DNA of 36,582 nt from Opitutales bacterium (GCA_016286235.1 JAEESJ010000005.1:1-36582), one strand, 5' to 3'; shown: positions 17,806 to 26,231, counted from the first letter of the stretch. The notes: generated from the sequence alone by a model not told the origin. Numbers and translations are program-made.

Positions 17806-18380
17806 CGAAACAACTCCACTTTTTACTCACTCTGTGCCTGTTGAACGCCACTTTGACATACGGCTGGTTCCGTTTAAAAGCGCGCGAACACATCCTGCAA
17901 TCGGAACTGAGCACCTTCCCGACCGTCCGCAACAATCTCGCAAAAGCCGAAAAGCACTTTCAAAATTGTGTTTTTCCGTGGAAAGATTACCCGAACTTCG
18001 CCGATACACGGGCGCAGTTTGAGGATTTTTTCTTAGACACCCTTCAAAAGGATCTCATTTGGTCGCACGAACCAAAATCCTTCCCGCTCCGCGACGGCGT
18101 TGTTTGTCACACGGGGAAAGTAACCGCATTTTTCTTTTACCCGCAGGTTCGACCGCTTTTGAAAGCACTCGCCGAGCACAACCTGCCTTTGTTTATTCGG
18201 TCGACGCACGTTAAACGGAACGGTTTGAGTAACGCGGGATTACAGGTCGATCTGACTTTTGAAGCACTTGCAATCAGTGGAACAACGTCGGTTGTCGCAA
18301 CGCCTCCGAAACCGCATTCGAAGCACTTTCATGAAGTAGTTGCGGCAGTGTTTTCCCGCAACCTGCTTCCGAACGAATAA
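17802..18380 (+). CDS. GspM / PilO-like bitopic membrane protein
   Basis: A 192-residue protein with a short cytoplasmic start, one membrane helix (about residues 5-22, FLLTLCLLNATLTYGWF), a helical linker and a periplasmic domain ending in beta strands (LQVDLTFEALAIS). This is the size and layout of GspM or PilO, which pair with GspL or PilN in the inner-membrane platform. The start at 17802 overlaps the preceding stop codon as ATGA, showing translational coupling. Its last 107 bp overlap, tail to tail, the exonuclease gene on the other strand. Family sequence identity is low, so the call depends on topology and gene order. Confidence 0.5.
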   Translation: MTKQLHFLLTLCLLNATLTYGWFRLKAREHILQSELSTFPTVRNNLAKAEKHFQNCVFPWKDYPNFADTRAQFEDFFLDTLQKDLIWSHEPKSFPLRDGVVCHTGKVTAFFFYPQVRPLLKALAEHNLPLFIRSTHVKRNGLSNAGLQVDLTFEALAISGTTSVVATPPKPHSKHFHEVVAAVFSRNLLPNE

Positions 18381-19077
18381 AGTTCAAAAACAACAACGCA
18401 CACGCCAGCGCATCGTAAAGTGCGGCATGCCAATGCCGACGATCGGGCGGACAAAAACGTTCGCCGAGGTTATTTAAAACCTCCGTCAAACCGCAACCGT
18501 TGATGAGCGTTTGCAGACCGACGGACGGCAACGCCTGGGAACGGTATATATAGGATGCATCGTCGGGAAAAGAAAGTTGCGGTATATTGTCTTCGTTATC
18601 CGACCCGCCTTCCGTATCGGCAGCACCGATGTCAACAGTTATCTTCCGTTTGGATGAGTGGATTTTCCCTCGGAGCACTTTCTTAAAATACTTCTTATAA
18701 AGCACGCACGTATCCAGCCAGGGTCCCCAGGATGACGAATCCGAAGCACCGCCGCCGTACGCTTTCAGCACCACGGGGCAATAGGAATTGAGCAATGAAT
18801 TCTCGAAAGCCGCATTGTGCGCGCAAAAGAAGCCCCCCCTGCGTAATTCAACAAACTTCGGCACGACGTTGATAAAATCTTCACACCTCGCCACCCGTTC
18901 TTCGGAAATATGATGTTGCGCGAATTCGGCATCCGAAATACGCCCGCGGTTTTTGCAAAAAGCACTCTCTGCGGAGAAAATACCGTTCATGGAATCGATC
19001 CCAACCAGCCCGTATTCAAGGATCCCCGTCGCAAGGCTTCCTTCGAAATCCACCGCATAGACCCTGAACCGCTCCAC
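18274..19077 (-). CDS. DEDDh-type 3'-5' exonuclease (DnaQ-like)
   Basis: A 267-residue protein of the DnaQ/RNase T exonuclease superfamily. Exo I is VYAVDFEGS (D10, E12). Exo II is AHNAAFENSLL, where the usual Asp of HNxxFD is Glu92. Exo III is HAALYDA (H217, D222). These residues bind two metal ions in 3'-end trimming of DNA or RNA. A charged insert (about 130-175, KRKITVDIGAADTEGGSDNED-like) separates Exo II from Exo III. No helicase or polymerase domain is attached, so it is probably a stand-alone repair or RNA-trimming enzyme. Its 3' end runs 107 bp into the gspM-like gene. The terminator of the next upstream gene lies 108 bp before its start, so it needs its own promoter. Confidence 0.8.
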   Translation of the reverse strand: MERFRVYAVDFEGSLATGILEYGLVGIDSMNGIFSAESAFCKNRGRISDAEFAQHHISEERVARCEDFINVVPKFVELRRGGFFCAHNAAFENSLLNSYCPVVLKAYGGGASDSSSWGPWLDTCVLYKKYFKKVLRGKIHSSKRKITVDIGAADTEGGSDNEDNIPQLSFPDDASYIYRSQALPSVGLQTLINGCGLTEVLNNLGERFCPPDRRHWHAALYDALACALLFLNFIRSEAGCGKTLPQLLHESASNAVSEALRQPTLFH

Positions 19078-19174
19078 GGTCTTATCTTCGGCAACCGTTC
19101 AAAGATGACAAGGGTTTTTGAGGCGCACGCTTTGTTGGAAAGATATTTTATGGAAATTAAAGATATTGAAACAT

Positions 19175-19209
19175 AAAAACACAGCGCGCCGCCCTGTTGG
19201 GGCGGCGCG
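19175..19209 (-). terminator. Rho-independent terminator of the Cys-rich secreted protein gene
   Basis: A perfect 10-bp GC stem, CGCGCCGCCC (19185-19194) with GGGCGGCGCG (19200-19209), around a 5-nt loop. On the minus strand it is followed by CTGTG and TTTTT (19179-19175). It lies 26 bp beyond the stop codon at 19236. Confidence 0.85.
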
Positions 19210-19235
19210 GATGGTTTAGATATTACGATTTGTTA

Positions 19236-20132
19236 TTATTTTTTTTCCTTTATTTCATTCACACCCGCCTTCTCGTCTTTAATTTTTTCTAGTTCAGCTT
19301 TTAAGCGTCCACATAGGTCGTTCTTCCCTTTCAAGTAACATCGGTAAAGATTGCACTCGACCCTGCCATATTCCCGGACCACTTCAGTTTGTGCACACCG
19401 AAAAGCTTCCCGAAATATTTTTACATTATTGACTTCCTTTTGCAATTCTCTTTTAATATGGACACACTGCGATTCTGGATCTTGCCCTCTCAACTTGTCT
19501 CTGCAACTCTGATCTCGACAGCTGTCTCCGATGTGACCTGTATTAAAAATCACTTTGCGCTCCATCGGATCCCATCTCGCTAGCGCGCTATCCCAGAAGC
19601 AACCACTGCCACGGATAACACAAGGTTCACCTCTAATCGGTTTTTTTTCGTATACAAAATATGTCGCAGAAATCTCAGTCTTCCACTCAGCCACCGCCCT
19701 ACGTCTGAAGTCTCTATCGAAAATTTCATTGTCAGAAGCATAAACATCAAAACATCCTACACCTACCGTTGGAACATCGGATGTTACATAAACATTAGAA
19801 AAAGAGCGAGTGATAATCAACGCAAACCTAGCCCCACCTTTCTCTTTATCGAACAACGCTACCATGTTAACGCCAGGATAACAAAAATGCTCCCTCCTCT
19901 CACAAAAAACCAAATCACTAATTAAGAATTCGACGTGTTCCGTATACCAGGAACCGTCCCTCAAAATCGAAACATCAAAGTGCATGGTACCATCCTTTTC
20001 GGATTTTGGATCGTTCGGATCGCACTTGTACTCCTGCGTCACCTTGATTTCGAAGTCCTCCGCCTGCGCGGTTCCGAACGGAACCGCCGCCAGCCCCATT
20101 ATTTTTATGTAGTTTTTAATATGATTTTTCAT
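19236..20132 (-). CDS. Secreted cysteine-rich protein, unrecognised
   Basis: A 298-residue protein from the ATG at 20132; the frame is open 24 codons upstream, but the signal peptide begins here. MKNHIKNYIK is followed by a short hydrophobic core and GTAQA, a clear signal peptidase I site before EDFEIKV. The mature protein has about 13 cysteines, including closely spaced pairs (CRDQSC, CNLYRC), suggesting disulfides formed outside the cytoplasm. The C-terminal 40 residues are Lys/Glu-rich and probably helical. No known domain was recognised. It is a single-gene unit with a strong terminator. Composition is more AT-rich than that of the neighbouring synthetase genes. Confidence 0.75.
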   Translation of the reverse strand: MKNHIKNYIKIMGLAAVPFGTAQAEDFEIKVTQEYKCDPNDPKSEKDGTMHFDVSILRDGSWYTEHVEFLISDLVFCERREHFCYPGVNMVALFDKEKGGARFALIITRSFSNVYVTSDVPTVGVGCFDVYASDNEIFDRDFRRRAVAEWKTEISATYFVYEKKPIRGEPCVIRGSGCFWDSALARWDPMERKVIFNTGHIGDSCRDQSCRDKLRGQDPESQCVHIKRELQKEVNNVKIFREAFRCAQTEVVREYGRVECNLYRCYLKGKNDLCGRLKAELEKIKDEKAGVNEIKEKK

Positions 20133-20565
20133 AAGTTCACAAATGTTCACCGCCGTTTTTTTCGGTCGATAAAATCGGCGTGAGGTTTTACAAAATAGTG
20201 TCAAGCGCTTTTTTGAGGATTTTTTTTGTTTTTTGGAAGGAAGTGGAAGGGATGTGCTCGGAGTTATAGAACCGAGATGGGTAAGAGGAGAACTTGGTCA
20301 GGGAGGGCGAATGATTCGTTATAAGGACGGAGATGGTGTTTTTGTCACAGGTGTGAATAATGTGTGAATAAACAGAAAACTTCGTATGGTTATATAACTA
20401 CCAACGAGCACAAAAACATACCGAGCACAATCTTCCCAATCTCAAACAAACTTCTTATTCGCTACACCTTTTGTCCTCAGCCCTGGCAACATTATCCCGA
20501 CTCTTCCTTTTCCTTTCTCCTCTTTCCCCTTGCCTTTTCCCCTCATTTCCTCATCATAAACCTAT
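20133..20565. other. 433-bp divergent intergenic region upstream of thrS
   Basis: No gene is seen. It separates the divergently transcribed secreted-protein gene and thrS. A perfect TTGACA lies on the minus strand near 20190-20195, but no -10 fits at 17 bp. A polypyrimidine tract occupies the 65 bp before thrS. No T-box or other riboswitch was recognised. Confidence 0.45.
20501..20555 (+). promoter_or_regulatory. Polypyrimidine leader tract directly upstream of thrS
   Basis: 55 nt with only about three purines (ctcttccttttcctttctcc and onward), ending 10 nt before the thrS ATG. There is no Shine-Dalgarno sequence between the tract and the start codon. It could be an unstructured leader acting as a translational standby or S1-type binding site, or a regulatory target. 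Confidence 0.4.
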
Positions 20566-22437
20566 ATGTCATCAACTTCACCGCATCACCCTTCCCTCTC
20601 AACCCCATTCGACGATTTACGGCGTTTGCGACATTCGGCGGCGCACGTGTTGGCGGCGGCGGTATTGCGATTGTTCCCGGAGGCAAAGTACGACATCGGT
20701 CCGGCGATTGAAAACGGTTTTTATTATGATTTTGACTTGCCGCAGACGTTGACATCAAAGGATTTGGAGGCGATTGAAACGGAGATGAAGCGCATCATTG
20801 CGGAAGATGTGCCGTTTGAACGTCTTGGAGTGTCGCGCGAAGAAGCACAGAAACAACTGGAAGCTCTGCATCAGCCGTATAAGTTGAAACGTTTGGCGGA
20901 CATTCCGGAAGGCGAAGTTATTTCCTTGTATCGCAACGGCGACTTTCTGGATTTGTGCCGCGGTCCGCACGTCGAACGCACCGGGTGCATCAAAGCATTC
21001 AAATTGCTGTCGATTGCCGGTTGTTATTACCGCGGCGATGAACACAACCCGCAACTGCAACGCATTTACGGAACCGCTTTTTTCTCACAAGCGGAACTTG
21101 ATGAACATTTGCAACGCCTGGCGCAGGCAAAGGCGCGCGACCACCGCAAGCTCGGGGAACGGTTAAATTTATTTGTTATTGATGATTTGGTCGGTCAGGG
21201 GCTGGTGTTATGGACGCCGAAGGGCACGATTTTGCGCAAACAGTTGCAGGCGTTTCTGGAGGAGGAACTCACCAAACAGAATTACGTGCAGGTGACAACA
21301 CCGCACATCGGGAAACTGGATTTATTCAAAACCTCCGGGCATTATCCCTATTACAAAGAATCGCAGTTTGCGCCGATTTGGGAGCGCGACGCGTGGAACG
21401 AAGCATTACAGACATCGCACTCCGGCGAGGAATTGCGACAGCGTTTGGAGGAGAAAGTTGACGTCGACGGCTTTCTTTTGAAGCCGATGAATTGCCCGAT
21501 GCACGTGCGTTTGTACGCGTCTCAACCGCGTTCGTACCGCGACTTGCCAATTCGCATGGCGGAATTCGGGACGGTGTATCGGTGGGAACAGTCGGGGGAA
21601 CTGAGCGGCTTGACGCGCGTACGCGGCTTTACGCAGGACGATGCGCACATTTTCTGCCGCGAAGACCAGCTGGAAGCGGAACTGTCCGGTTGTTTGAAGC
21701 TTATTAACGTTATTTTTACGACGCTCGGCATGAGCGATTACCGTGTACGGATTTCGTTGCGCGACCCGAAATCCGATAAGTACATCGGTGATGACGCGCT
21801 GTGGGAAAAAGCCGAAAACGGATTGCGAAAAGCGGCGCGACAACTGTCGCAACCGGCAACGGAAGCGATCGGCGAAGCGGCGTTTTACGGTCCGAAGCTG
21901 GATTTTATCGTGCGTGACGTCATTGGGCGCGAATGGCAACTCGGAACCATTCAGATCGATTACAATCTGCCGTACCGCTTCAAAATTCATTATGTCGGCT
22001 CCGACAATCAACCGCATGTACCGATCATGATCCACCGAGCACCGTTCGGTTCGATGGAACGGTTTTGCGGTCTGCTGATCGAACACTTCGGCGGCGACTT
22101 CCCGCTTTGGTTGGCACCCGAACAGGTACGTATTTTGCCGATTAAGGATGATTTAATCCCTTACGCAAATGAAGTTCACGCGTGTCTTAAAGCGGCATGC
22201 ATCCGCTGTTCCATCGATGAACGCTCCGAAACGCTGAACGCAAAAATCCGCACGGCGGAAAGCGATAAAATACCCTACATCTTTATTGTCGGCATAAAGG
22301 AACGAGAGAACCGTTCCGTTTCGGTGCGTTCCCGTTGCCAACCCCACAACAACGGTACGCATACGTTGGAAGCGATCCTTGAAGTTTTGAAAGAGGAAAT
22401 TGAAAAGCGAATGCTGCCCGAGACAATGCGGAAATAA
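20566..22437 (+). CDS. thrS: Threonine--tRNA ligase, form without TGS domain
   Basis: A 623-residue class II synthetase that charges tRNA-Thr and edits Ser-tRNA-Thr. It begins almost directly with the editing domain (RLRHSAAHVLAAAVLRLFPEA, the HxxxH zinc motif, and YRNGDFLDLCRGPHVE). The N-terminal TGS domain of the standard enzyme is absent. The catalytic core shows LKPMNCPMH (zinc Cys), FGTVYRWEQSGELSGLTRVRGFTQDDAHIF and APFGSMERFCGLLIEHFGG; the anticodon-binding domain follows from about residue 515. An insert of about 25-30 residues (around WERDAWNEALQTSHSGEE) precedes KPMNCP. The start is the first ATG of the frame; it has no Shine-Dalgarno sequence and follows a pyrimidine tract. Confidence 0.96.
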   Translation: MSSTSPHHPSLSTPFDDLRRLRHSAAHVLAAAVLRLFPEAKYDIGPAIENGFYYDFDLPQTLTSKDLEAIETEMKRIIAEDVPFERLGVSREEAQKQLEALHQPYKLKRLADIPEGEVISLYRNGDFLDLCRGPHVERTGCIKAFKLLSIAGCYYRGDEHNPQLQRIYGTAFFSQAELDEHLQRLAQAKARDHRKLGERLNLFVIDDLVGQGLVLWTPKGTILRKQLQAFLEEELTKQNYVQVTTPHIGKLDLFKTSGHYPYYKESQFAPIWERDAWNEALQTSHSGEELRQRLEEKVDVDGFLLKPMNCPMHVRLYASQPRSYRDLPIRMAEFGTVYRWEQSGELSGLTRVRGFTQDDAHIFCREDQLEAELSGCLKLINVIFTTLGMSDYRVRISLRDPKSDKYIGDDALWEKAENGLRKAARQLSQPATEAIGEAAFYGPKLDFIVRDVIGREWQLGTIQIDYNLPYRFKIHYVGSDNQPHVPIMIHRAPFGSMERFCGLLIEHFGGDFPLWLAPEQVRILPIKDDLIPYANEVHACLKAACIRCSIDERSETLNAKIRTAESDKIPYIFIVGIKERENRSVSVRSRCQPHNNGTHTLEAILEVLKEEIEKRMLPETMRK

Positions 22438-22632
22438 AAATCTGTCGAATCATTTCAAATGAAGACGGGCTTCGGTATGGAAAGGCTTTCGAAGTATGGT
22501 CTTTCGGTTTTTTTACTTTAGGAATGCTTCGCCCGATTGCGTTCGGATCCTTCCGTTTAATCATGGGATAGTCCGACGGCTTTTCTACGCTTCAAAAGAC
22601 TCTACATCGTAATAACTGCGGTGTCGCTGTTT

Positions 22633-23223
22633 TTAGCCCTCGCTCTCTTTCAAACACTTTCCGCCAAAAATCGCCTTCAATTCCCTCGCAATTCCGACAT
22701 AACTTAAACAATCGCCGCGGTTGGACGGGATGGCGACGTCCAAAATCACATCCTTCGTATCTCCGAACAGTTCTTCCAACGGCGTACCGACGGCGGGATT
22801 GCGATCGTTCAAAATCATCAATCCGTGGCAGCGCGTTTCCGACAGACCCAATTCATCCGCACTGCACATCATACCGCAGGATTCCAAACCGCGCATGAGC
22901 GTTTTTTTCAAAACTCTGTCTCCCAGGTGCGCACCTTCCAACGCAACGGGCACCTTATCGCCGACTTTAAAATTGGTCGCACCGCAAAGAATTTGCAACG
23001 GTTCCGCCTGACCGACATCGACGGTACAAACACTTAAATGATCCGAATTCGGATGCGGGACTTTCGTTTTCACCTGCCCGACAACCAACGATCCGCTTCC
23101 GCAATACCCGCAGGGCTCCGTTCCGTCGATTTCAAATCCCAACCGCACCAATGCCTCGGAAATTGCTTCGAGCGTCTGCGGTACCCGCAGGTATTGATTT
23201 AGAAATTTCAACGAAAACTTCAT
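22633..23223 (-). CDS. pheT: Phenylalanyl-tRNA synthetase beta chain, N-terminal fragment
   Basis: A 196-residue protein matching only the first quarter of PheT (normally about 800 residues). It begins MKFSLKFLNQYL, the typical PheT start, then carries the EMAP/OB tRNA-binding domain (VVGQVKTKVPHPNSDHLSVCTVD, ILCGATNF, GVxS-like GLESCGMMCSADELGL) and the start of the B3-side region (DVAIPSNRGDCLSYVGIARELKAIFG). It stops at 22633. None of the three frames downstream on this strand resumes PheT. It is either a 3'-truncated pseudogene, a domain kept as a free tRNA-binding protein, or one piece of a split PheT. It is convergent with thrS, 195 bp apart. Codons look normal and the frame is clean. 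Confidence 0.75.
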   Translation of the reverse strand: MKFSLKFLNQYLRVPQTLEAISEALVRLGFEIDGTEPCGYCGSGSLVVGQVKTKVPHPNSDHLSVCTVDVGQAEPLQILCGATNFKVGDKVPVALEGAHLGDRVLKKTLMRGLESCGMMCSADELGLSETRCHGLMILNDRNPAVGTPLEELFGDTKDVILDVAIPSNRGDCLSYVGIARELKAIFGGKCLKESEG

Positions 23224-23441
23224 AATCCGATTTCACTTTCAAAGCTTCCGTGTGTCAACGTCGGAAGGTTCGATCCAACCATGCGGGACGGCACAAAACA
23301 CCAAAAATTCGGATACTTGGATACTTAACCAAACAGAAGCCTTCCGTGTACACACGATTTTTAGGCGACACACATGTTTTTTACATGCTTTACGCAATGT
23401 TGCCGTATTTGAAAATTTGGTGATTTTTTTCCCAAAAAGCA

Positions 23442-23461
23442 AAAACAGCCAAAATAACAAA
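23442..23461. repeat. 20-bp direct repeat, copy 1
   Basis: aaaacagccaaaataacaaa, identical to 23515-23534; start-to-start distance 73 bp, close to seven helical turns. Confidence 0.8.
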
Positions 23462-23514
23462 CATTACCCATTTGTAACAAAATTCAACATTTGGTTTATA
23501 CTGCTTTTTTACAC

Positions 23515-23534
23515 AAAACAGCCAAAATAACAAA
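23515..23534. repeat. 20-bp direct repeat, copy 2
   Basis: Exact copy of 23442-23461 in the same orientation. Ends about 264 bp before the LRR gene. Confidence 0.8.
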
Positions 23535-23798
23535 AATAATAAAAATTCGTTTCTCAATATCCTTATAAACATATGCAAACAAAATTGCCAAAAGTACCGA
23601 ATTTACAAAAATAATTCGAAATTCCAAACATTCATGCATTTTCCCGCATGCGACCGATGCAACGATGCAAGGTTAAATTTCCGTTTTTAACCGTCTTCCC
23701 ATACTTTTAAATATGCCTTTGGATGCCCGAATTCGGAAATTTATGCCGAAAATTAAAATTTTCTTGCAAAAAAAGTATTTTTTTCAAAAACGTATGCC

Positions 23799-25973
23799 AT
23801 GGAATACATTCGTTGCTTCATTCTCGGTTGTTTATGTTTCGGTTCTTTTGTCTTCTTACCGTTCGAGGTGCGGGCAGAGGTAACAAAAATTGACTTTGAT
23901 GCCAAAGATTATCAATCCGACAGGGACTGGAAGAAATTTATCGAAGCACTCTGCAAAACGTTAAAAGAGCATCCGGATTACGATAAAAACGATAACACAT
24001 TCCGTGTGTATATCCAAAACGGTGCCGTTTTGGGTACGGATCCGCAACCGCTTTCCGATTATTTCAAAAATGACGAGGAATGCCGGCATATCAAGGAAGT
24101 GCTCTCGAAAATTTCGATCCTGAGAGCCGACACGGAACAATTTTCGATCTTGTCTCTGAAATCGATTTTCATCAAAGTAACCGAAATTCATCTGTATAGT
24201 ACGAAAACGGTTACGGGTTCCACGATTACGGGATCCTTGGAGGAATGTTCACGGAATTTTAATTTAATCTTTTATCGGCGATTCGTATTCGGGAACAATC
24301 CGACCTGGTCGCAGTTTCTCGAAAAAATTCGCAGAGAACTGATGCGCTATCCGGATGATGATCGCATTCATTTTGCATTGAATGTTCAAAACGTCGATAA
24401 TATCTTTGCTCGGGATCCGGGAGACATAAATTACGGAGCATGTCTCGCCCCCGGGAAAGAACCGACGGAAATCACAAAAATTCTTTCGAGAATCAACTTT
24501 CTTGAAACTGATGCGAAACATTTTTCAACCTTATCGCTGACAAAAGTATTTCCGTGGGTTCGAGTTTTACTGTTACCGAATGCCGAACGCATTTCCGGAG
24601 CTTTGAAAGAGATCACTTTCGGCATCCGCAGTTCGGAAGAGCTTCGAACGATGAAAGACATGAAGGGAGAAATCTGTCCGCACCTGCAAGTCGTGTCCGC
24701 TCCGAAAGTAACCGAAATCTCAAATGCCGCTTTCTTTAATTTTAAATACCTGGAAAAATTTAACAGCGAAGATACGTTAACGAGCACCGATTCGGAATGT
24801 CCGGCGATCGTTTGCACACCGCTTGCCGACGGGTACTTTAAGCAGGATAAAATTCCGGCGAATGTCCGTATTACTCCGATCTCGTTCAAGAAAAAAATCA
24901 ACAAGTATCAACGGGGTCCGCGTAAGGGAGAAATCAAAGAAACGTATTATCAATGCGACGGCAAAACCGTCAAAATCGGGGCTTGCGCGTTTCAGAGGTG
25001 TTCTTCTCTGCAACATGTTTCCGCACATGCTTCCTTTATCGGCTCCGCCGCTTTTTCCGCTTCCGGACTGAAGAGTGCGCATTTGTTGCTTTCGAAAGAT
25101 GCTCCGGTCGGTGACGATGTGTTTTTCAACTGCTTCAATCTGAAAGAATGTCTGATGATGCTCGGTGAAACGGAAAGCGGGACGGTTAACAGTCGGTTCA
25201 ACGGGCTTTTTTGGAATTGTTTCTCATTAGAGACGGTTTGCATGCCGAATATAAAATTTTATCCTTCTTACGGGAACGGAGAAATTTCAAAGAGAGAAGA
25301 ACCGGGTCTGGAGGTCTTCAAATTCGATTTCACCCTGTTCGACAACTGCTTTTCTCTCAAAGAGCTTGATCTTCGTTATTTTGCAGATGACTATAAAAAT
25401 CTTCTCCCGTGCGGTATGAAACAAAGCAATCATACACTTTTGGCGAAAGGCGATTATCGGGATTATTTTGCATCTTTTTTCGCATCTTGCTCATCCCCGA
25501 GAAGCGATGACATCCCTCTTTCGAAAAGGGATTATGTGGCGCGTTGTTGTGAGGAAACTGAAAAACCTTTAAAATTTCTCGGGTACGAAGATTCTGGGAA
25601 ATACACAAAGATGAAACCATGGGACGGGAACCCTTGTTGCGATGTGTGCCTTGTTACTTTTAACCCAAGGTGGTTGCTGAAAAAGGGGTGGCACAACAAG
25701 ACAATCCCGATGATGTCTTGTCACCAGCCGATCCATTTGAACAACAGCGATTTTTGCACACTGGTTGAAGCAGATCTTTTCTCTTATCCTATGAAAACTC
25801 TTTATGATGAATGCATGCTCGAAGATCAACGACCGGTTTTTCGGAGATTTAACGACGCCTATCGGAAATGGTTCGGCAAAGAAAAAAAAGAAAGCAAAAG
25901 CGAAGAAAAGCCGAAAAACGATCTGCTCAACAAAAAGCGCAAATGTCCCTTTTTCGTAGTGCACGGCGGTTGA
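23799..25973 (+). CDS. Secreted BspA-type leucine-rich-repeat protein with a duplicated N-terminal module
   Basis: A 724-residue protein. Residues 1-26 are a signal peptide ending VRA before EVTKI. Two diverged copies of a module of about 105 residues follow: about 43-146 (DWKKFIEALCKTLKEHPD to FSILSLKSIFIKVTEIHL) and about 169-274 (TWSQFLEKIRRELMRYPD to FSTLSLTKVFPWVRVLLL). From about 295, and strongly at 385-540, there are LRR_5/BspA-like repeats with the pattern (A/L)F-x2-C-x-SL-x2-V (CAFQRCSSLQHV, LFWNCFSLETV, LFDNCFSLKELDL). The C-terminus is Lys/Glu-rich. BspA-type repeats commonly act in surface adhesion or host contact, which suggests a host-facing role (inference). No Shine-Dalgarno sequence precedes the ATG; a terminator follows. 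Confidence 0.8.
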   Translation: MEYIRCFILGCLCFGSFVFLPFEVRAEVTKIDFDAKDYQSDRDWKKFIEALCKTLKEHPDYDKNDNTFRVYIQNGAVLGTDPQPLSDYFKNDEECRHIKEVLSKISILRADTEQFSILSLKSIFIKVTEIHLYSTKTVTGSTITGSLEECSRNFNLIFYRRFVFGNNPTWSQFLEKIRRELMRYPDDDRIHFALNVQNVDNIFARDPGDINYGACLAPGKEPTEITKILSRINFLETDAKHFSTLSLTKVFPWVRVLLLPNAERISGALKEITFGIRSSEELRTMKDMKGEICPHLQVVSAPKVTEISNAAFFNFKYLEKFNSEDTLTSTDSECPAIVCTPLADGYFKQDKIPANVRITPISFKKKINKYQRGPRKGEIKETYYQCDGKTVKIGACAFQRCSSLQHVSAHASFIGSAAFSASGLKSAHLLLSKDAPVGDDVFFNCFNLKECLMMLGETESGTVNSRFNGLFWNCFSLETVCMPNIKFYPSYGNGEISKREEPGLEVFKFDFTLFDNCFSLKELDLRYFADDYKNLLPCGMKQSNHTLLAKGDYRDYFASFFASCSSPRSDDIPLSKRDYVARCCEETEKPLKFLGYEDSGKYTKMKPWDGNPCCDVCLVTFNPRWLLKKGWHNKTIPMMSCHQPIHLNNSDFCTLVEADLFSYPMKTLYDECMLEDQRPVFRRFNDAYRKWFGKEKKESKSEEKPKNDLLNKKRKCPFFVVHGG

Positions 25974-26061
25974 AGAAATGCTTCCGATAATCTTTTGATT
26001 GGATAAAGGATCGAAAAAATTACGATTGAGGTTGCTCCTTATTCGCGGTGTTTCGGTTTTC

Positions 26062-26102
26062 AACGGGAACACATCATGTGACGTTGCGTTCCCGTTTTTT
26101 TT
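26062..26102 (+). terminator. Rho-independent terminator of the LRR gene
   Basis: AACGGGAAC (26062-26070) pairs perfectly with GTTCCCGTT (26088-26096), and the T-run continues to 26102. The 17-nt loop contains a small acat/atgt pairing. It is correctly oriented, about 90 bp past the stop codon. Confidence 0.85.
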
Positions 26103-26164
26103 AGCCCGACTTGAAAGAAACGGACGCGTTTGGTATATGCGGTATCCGATAAGCATTTTTACAT

Positions 26165-26231
26165 TGTGCCGCATGACACAACTGTGTCAAAAATCTGTGC
26201 CAAAACGGCACAAAAACCGCCTCACGGCACA
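26165..26231. promoter_or_regulatory. Cluster of palindromes upstream of dnaK, operator-like
   Basis: Within 67 bp there are four TGTGCC/GGCACA hexamers (26165-26170, 26196-26201, 26207-26212, 26226-26231). The middle two form an inverted repeat with a 5-nt spacer. The palindrome TGACACA-AC-TGTGTCA lies at 26174-26189. The spacing and symmetry suggest binding sites for one or two regulators, for example enhancer sites for a sigma-54 activator, since the cluster ends about 45 bp upstream of the -24 element. Confidence 0.5.

Larger units (their letters stand above)
23224..23798. other. 575-bp AT-rich divergent intergenic region
   Basis: No gene is supported. It contains many A and T tracts and a perfect 20-bp direct repeat (23442-23461 and 23515-23534). 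It separates the pheT fragment from the divergent LRR gene. No clean promoter was seen. Confidence 0.5.
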
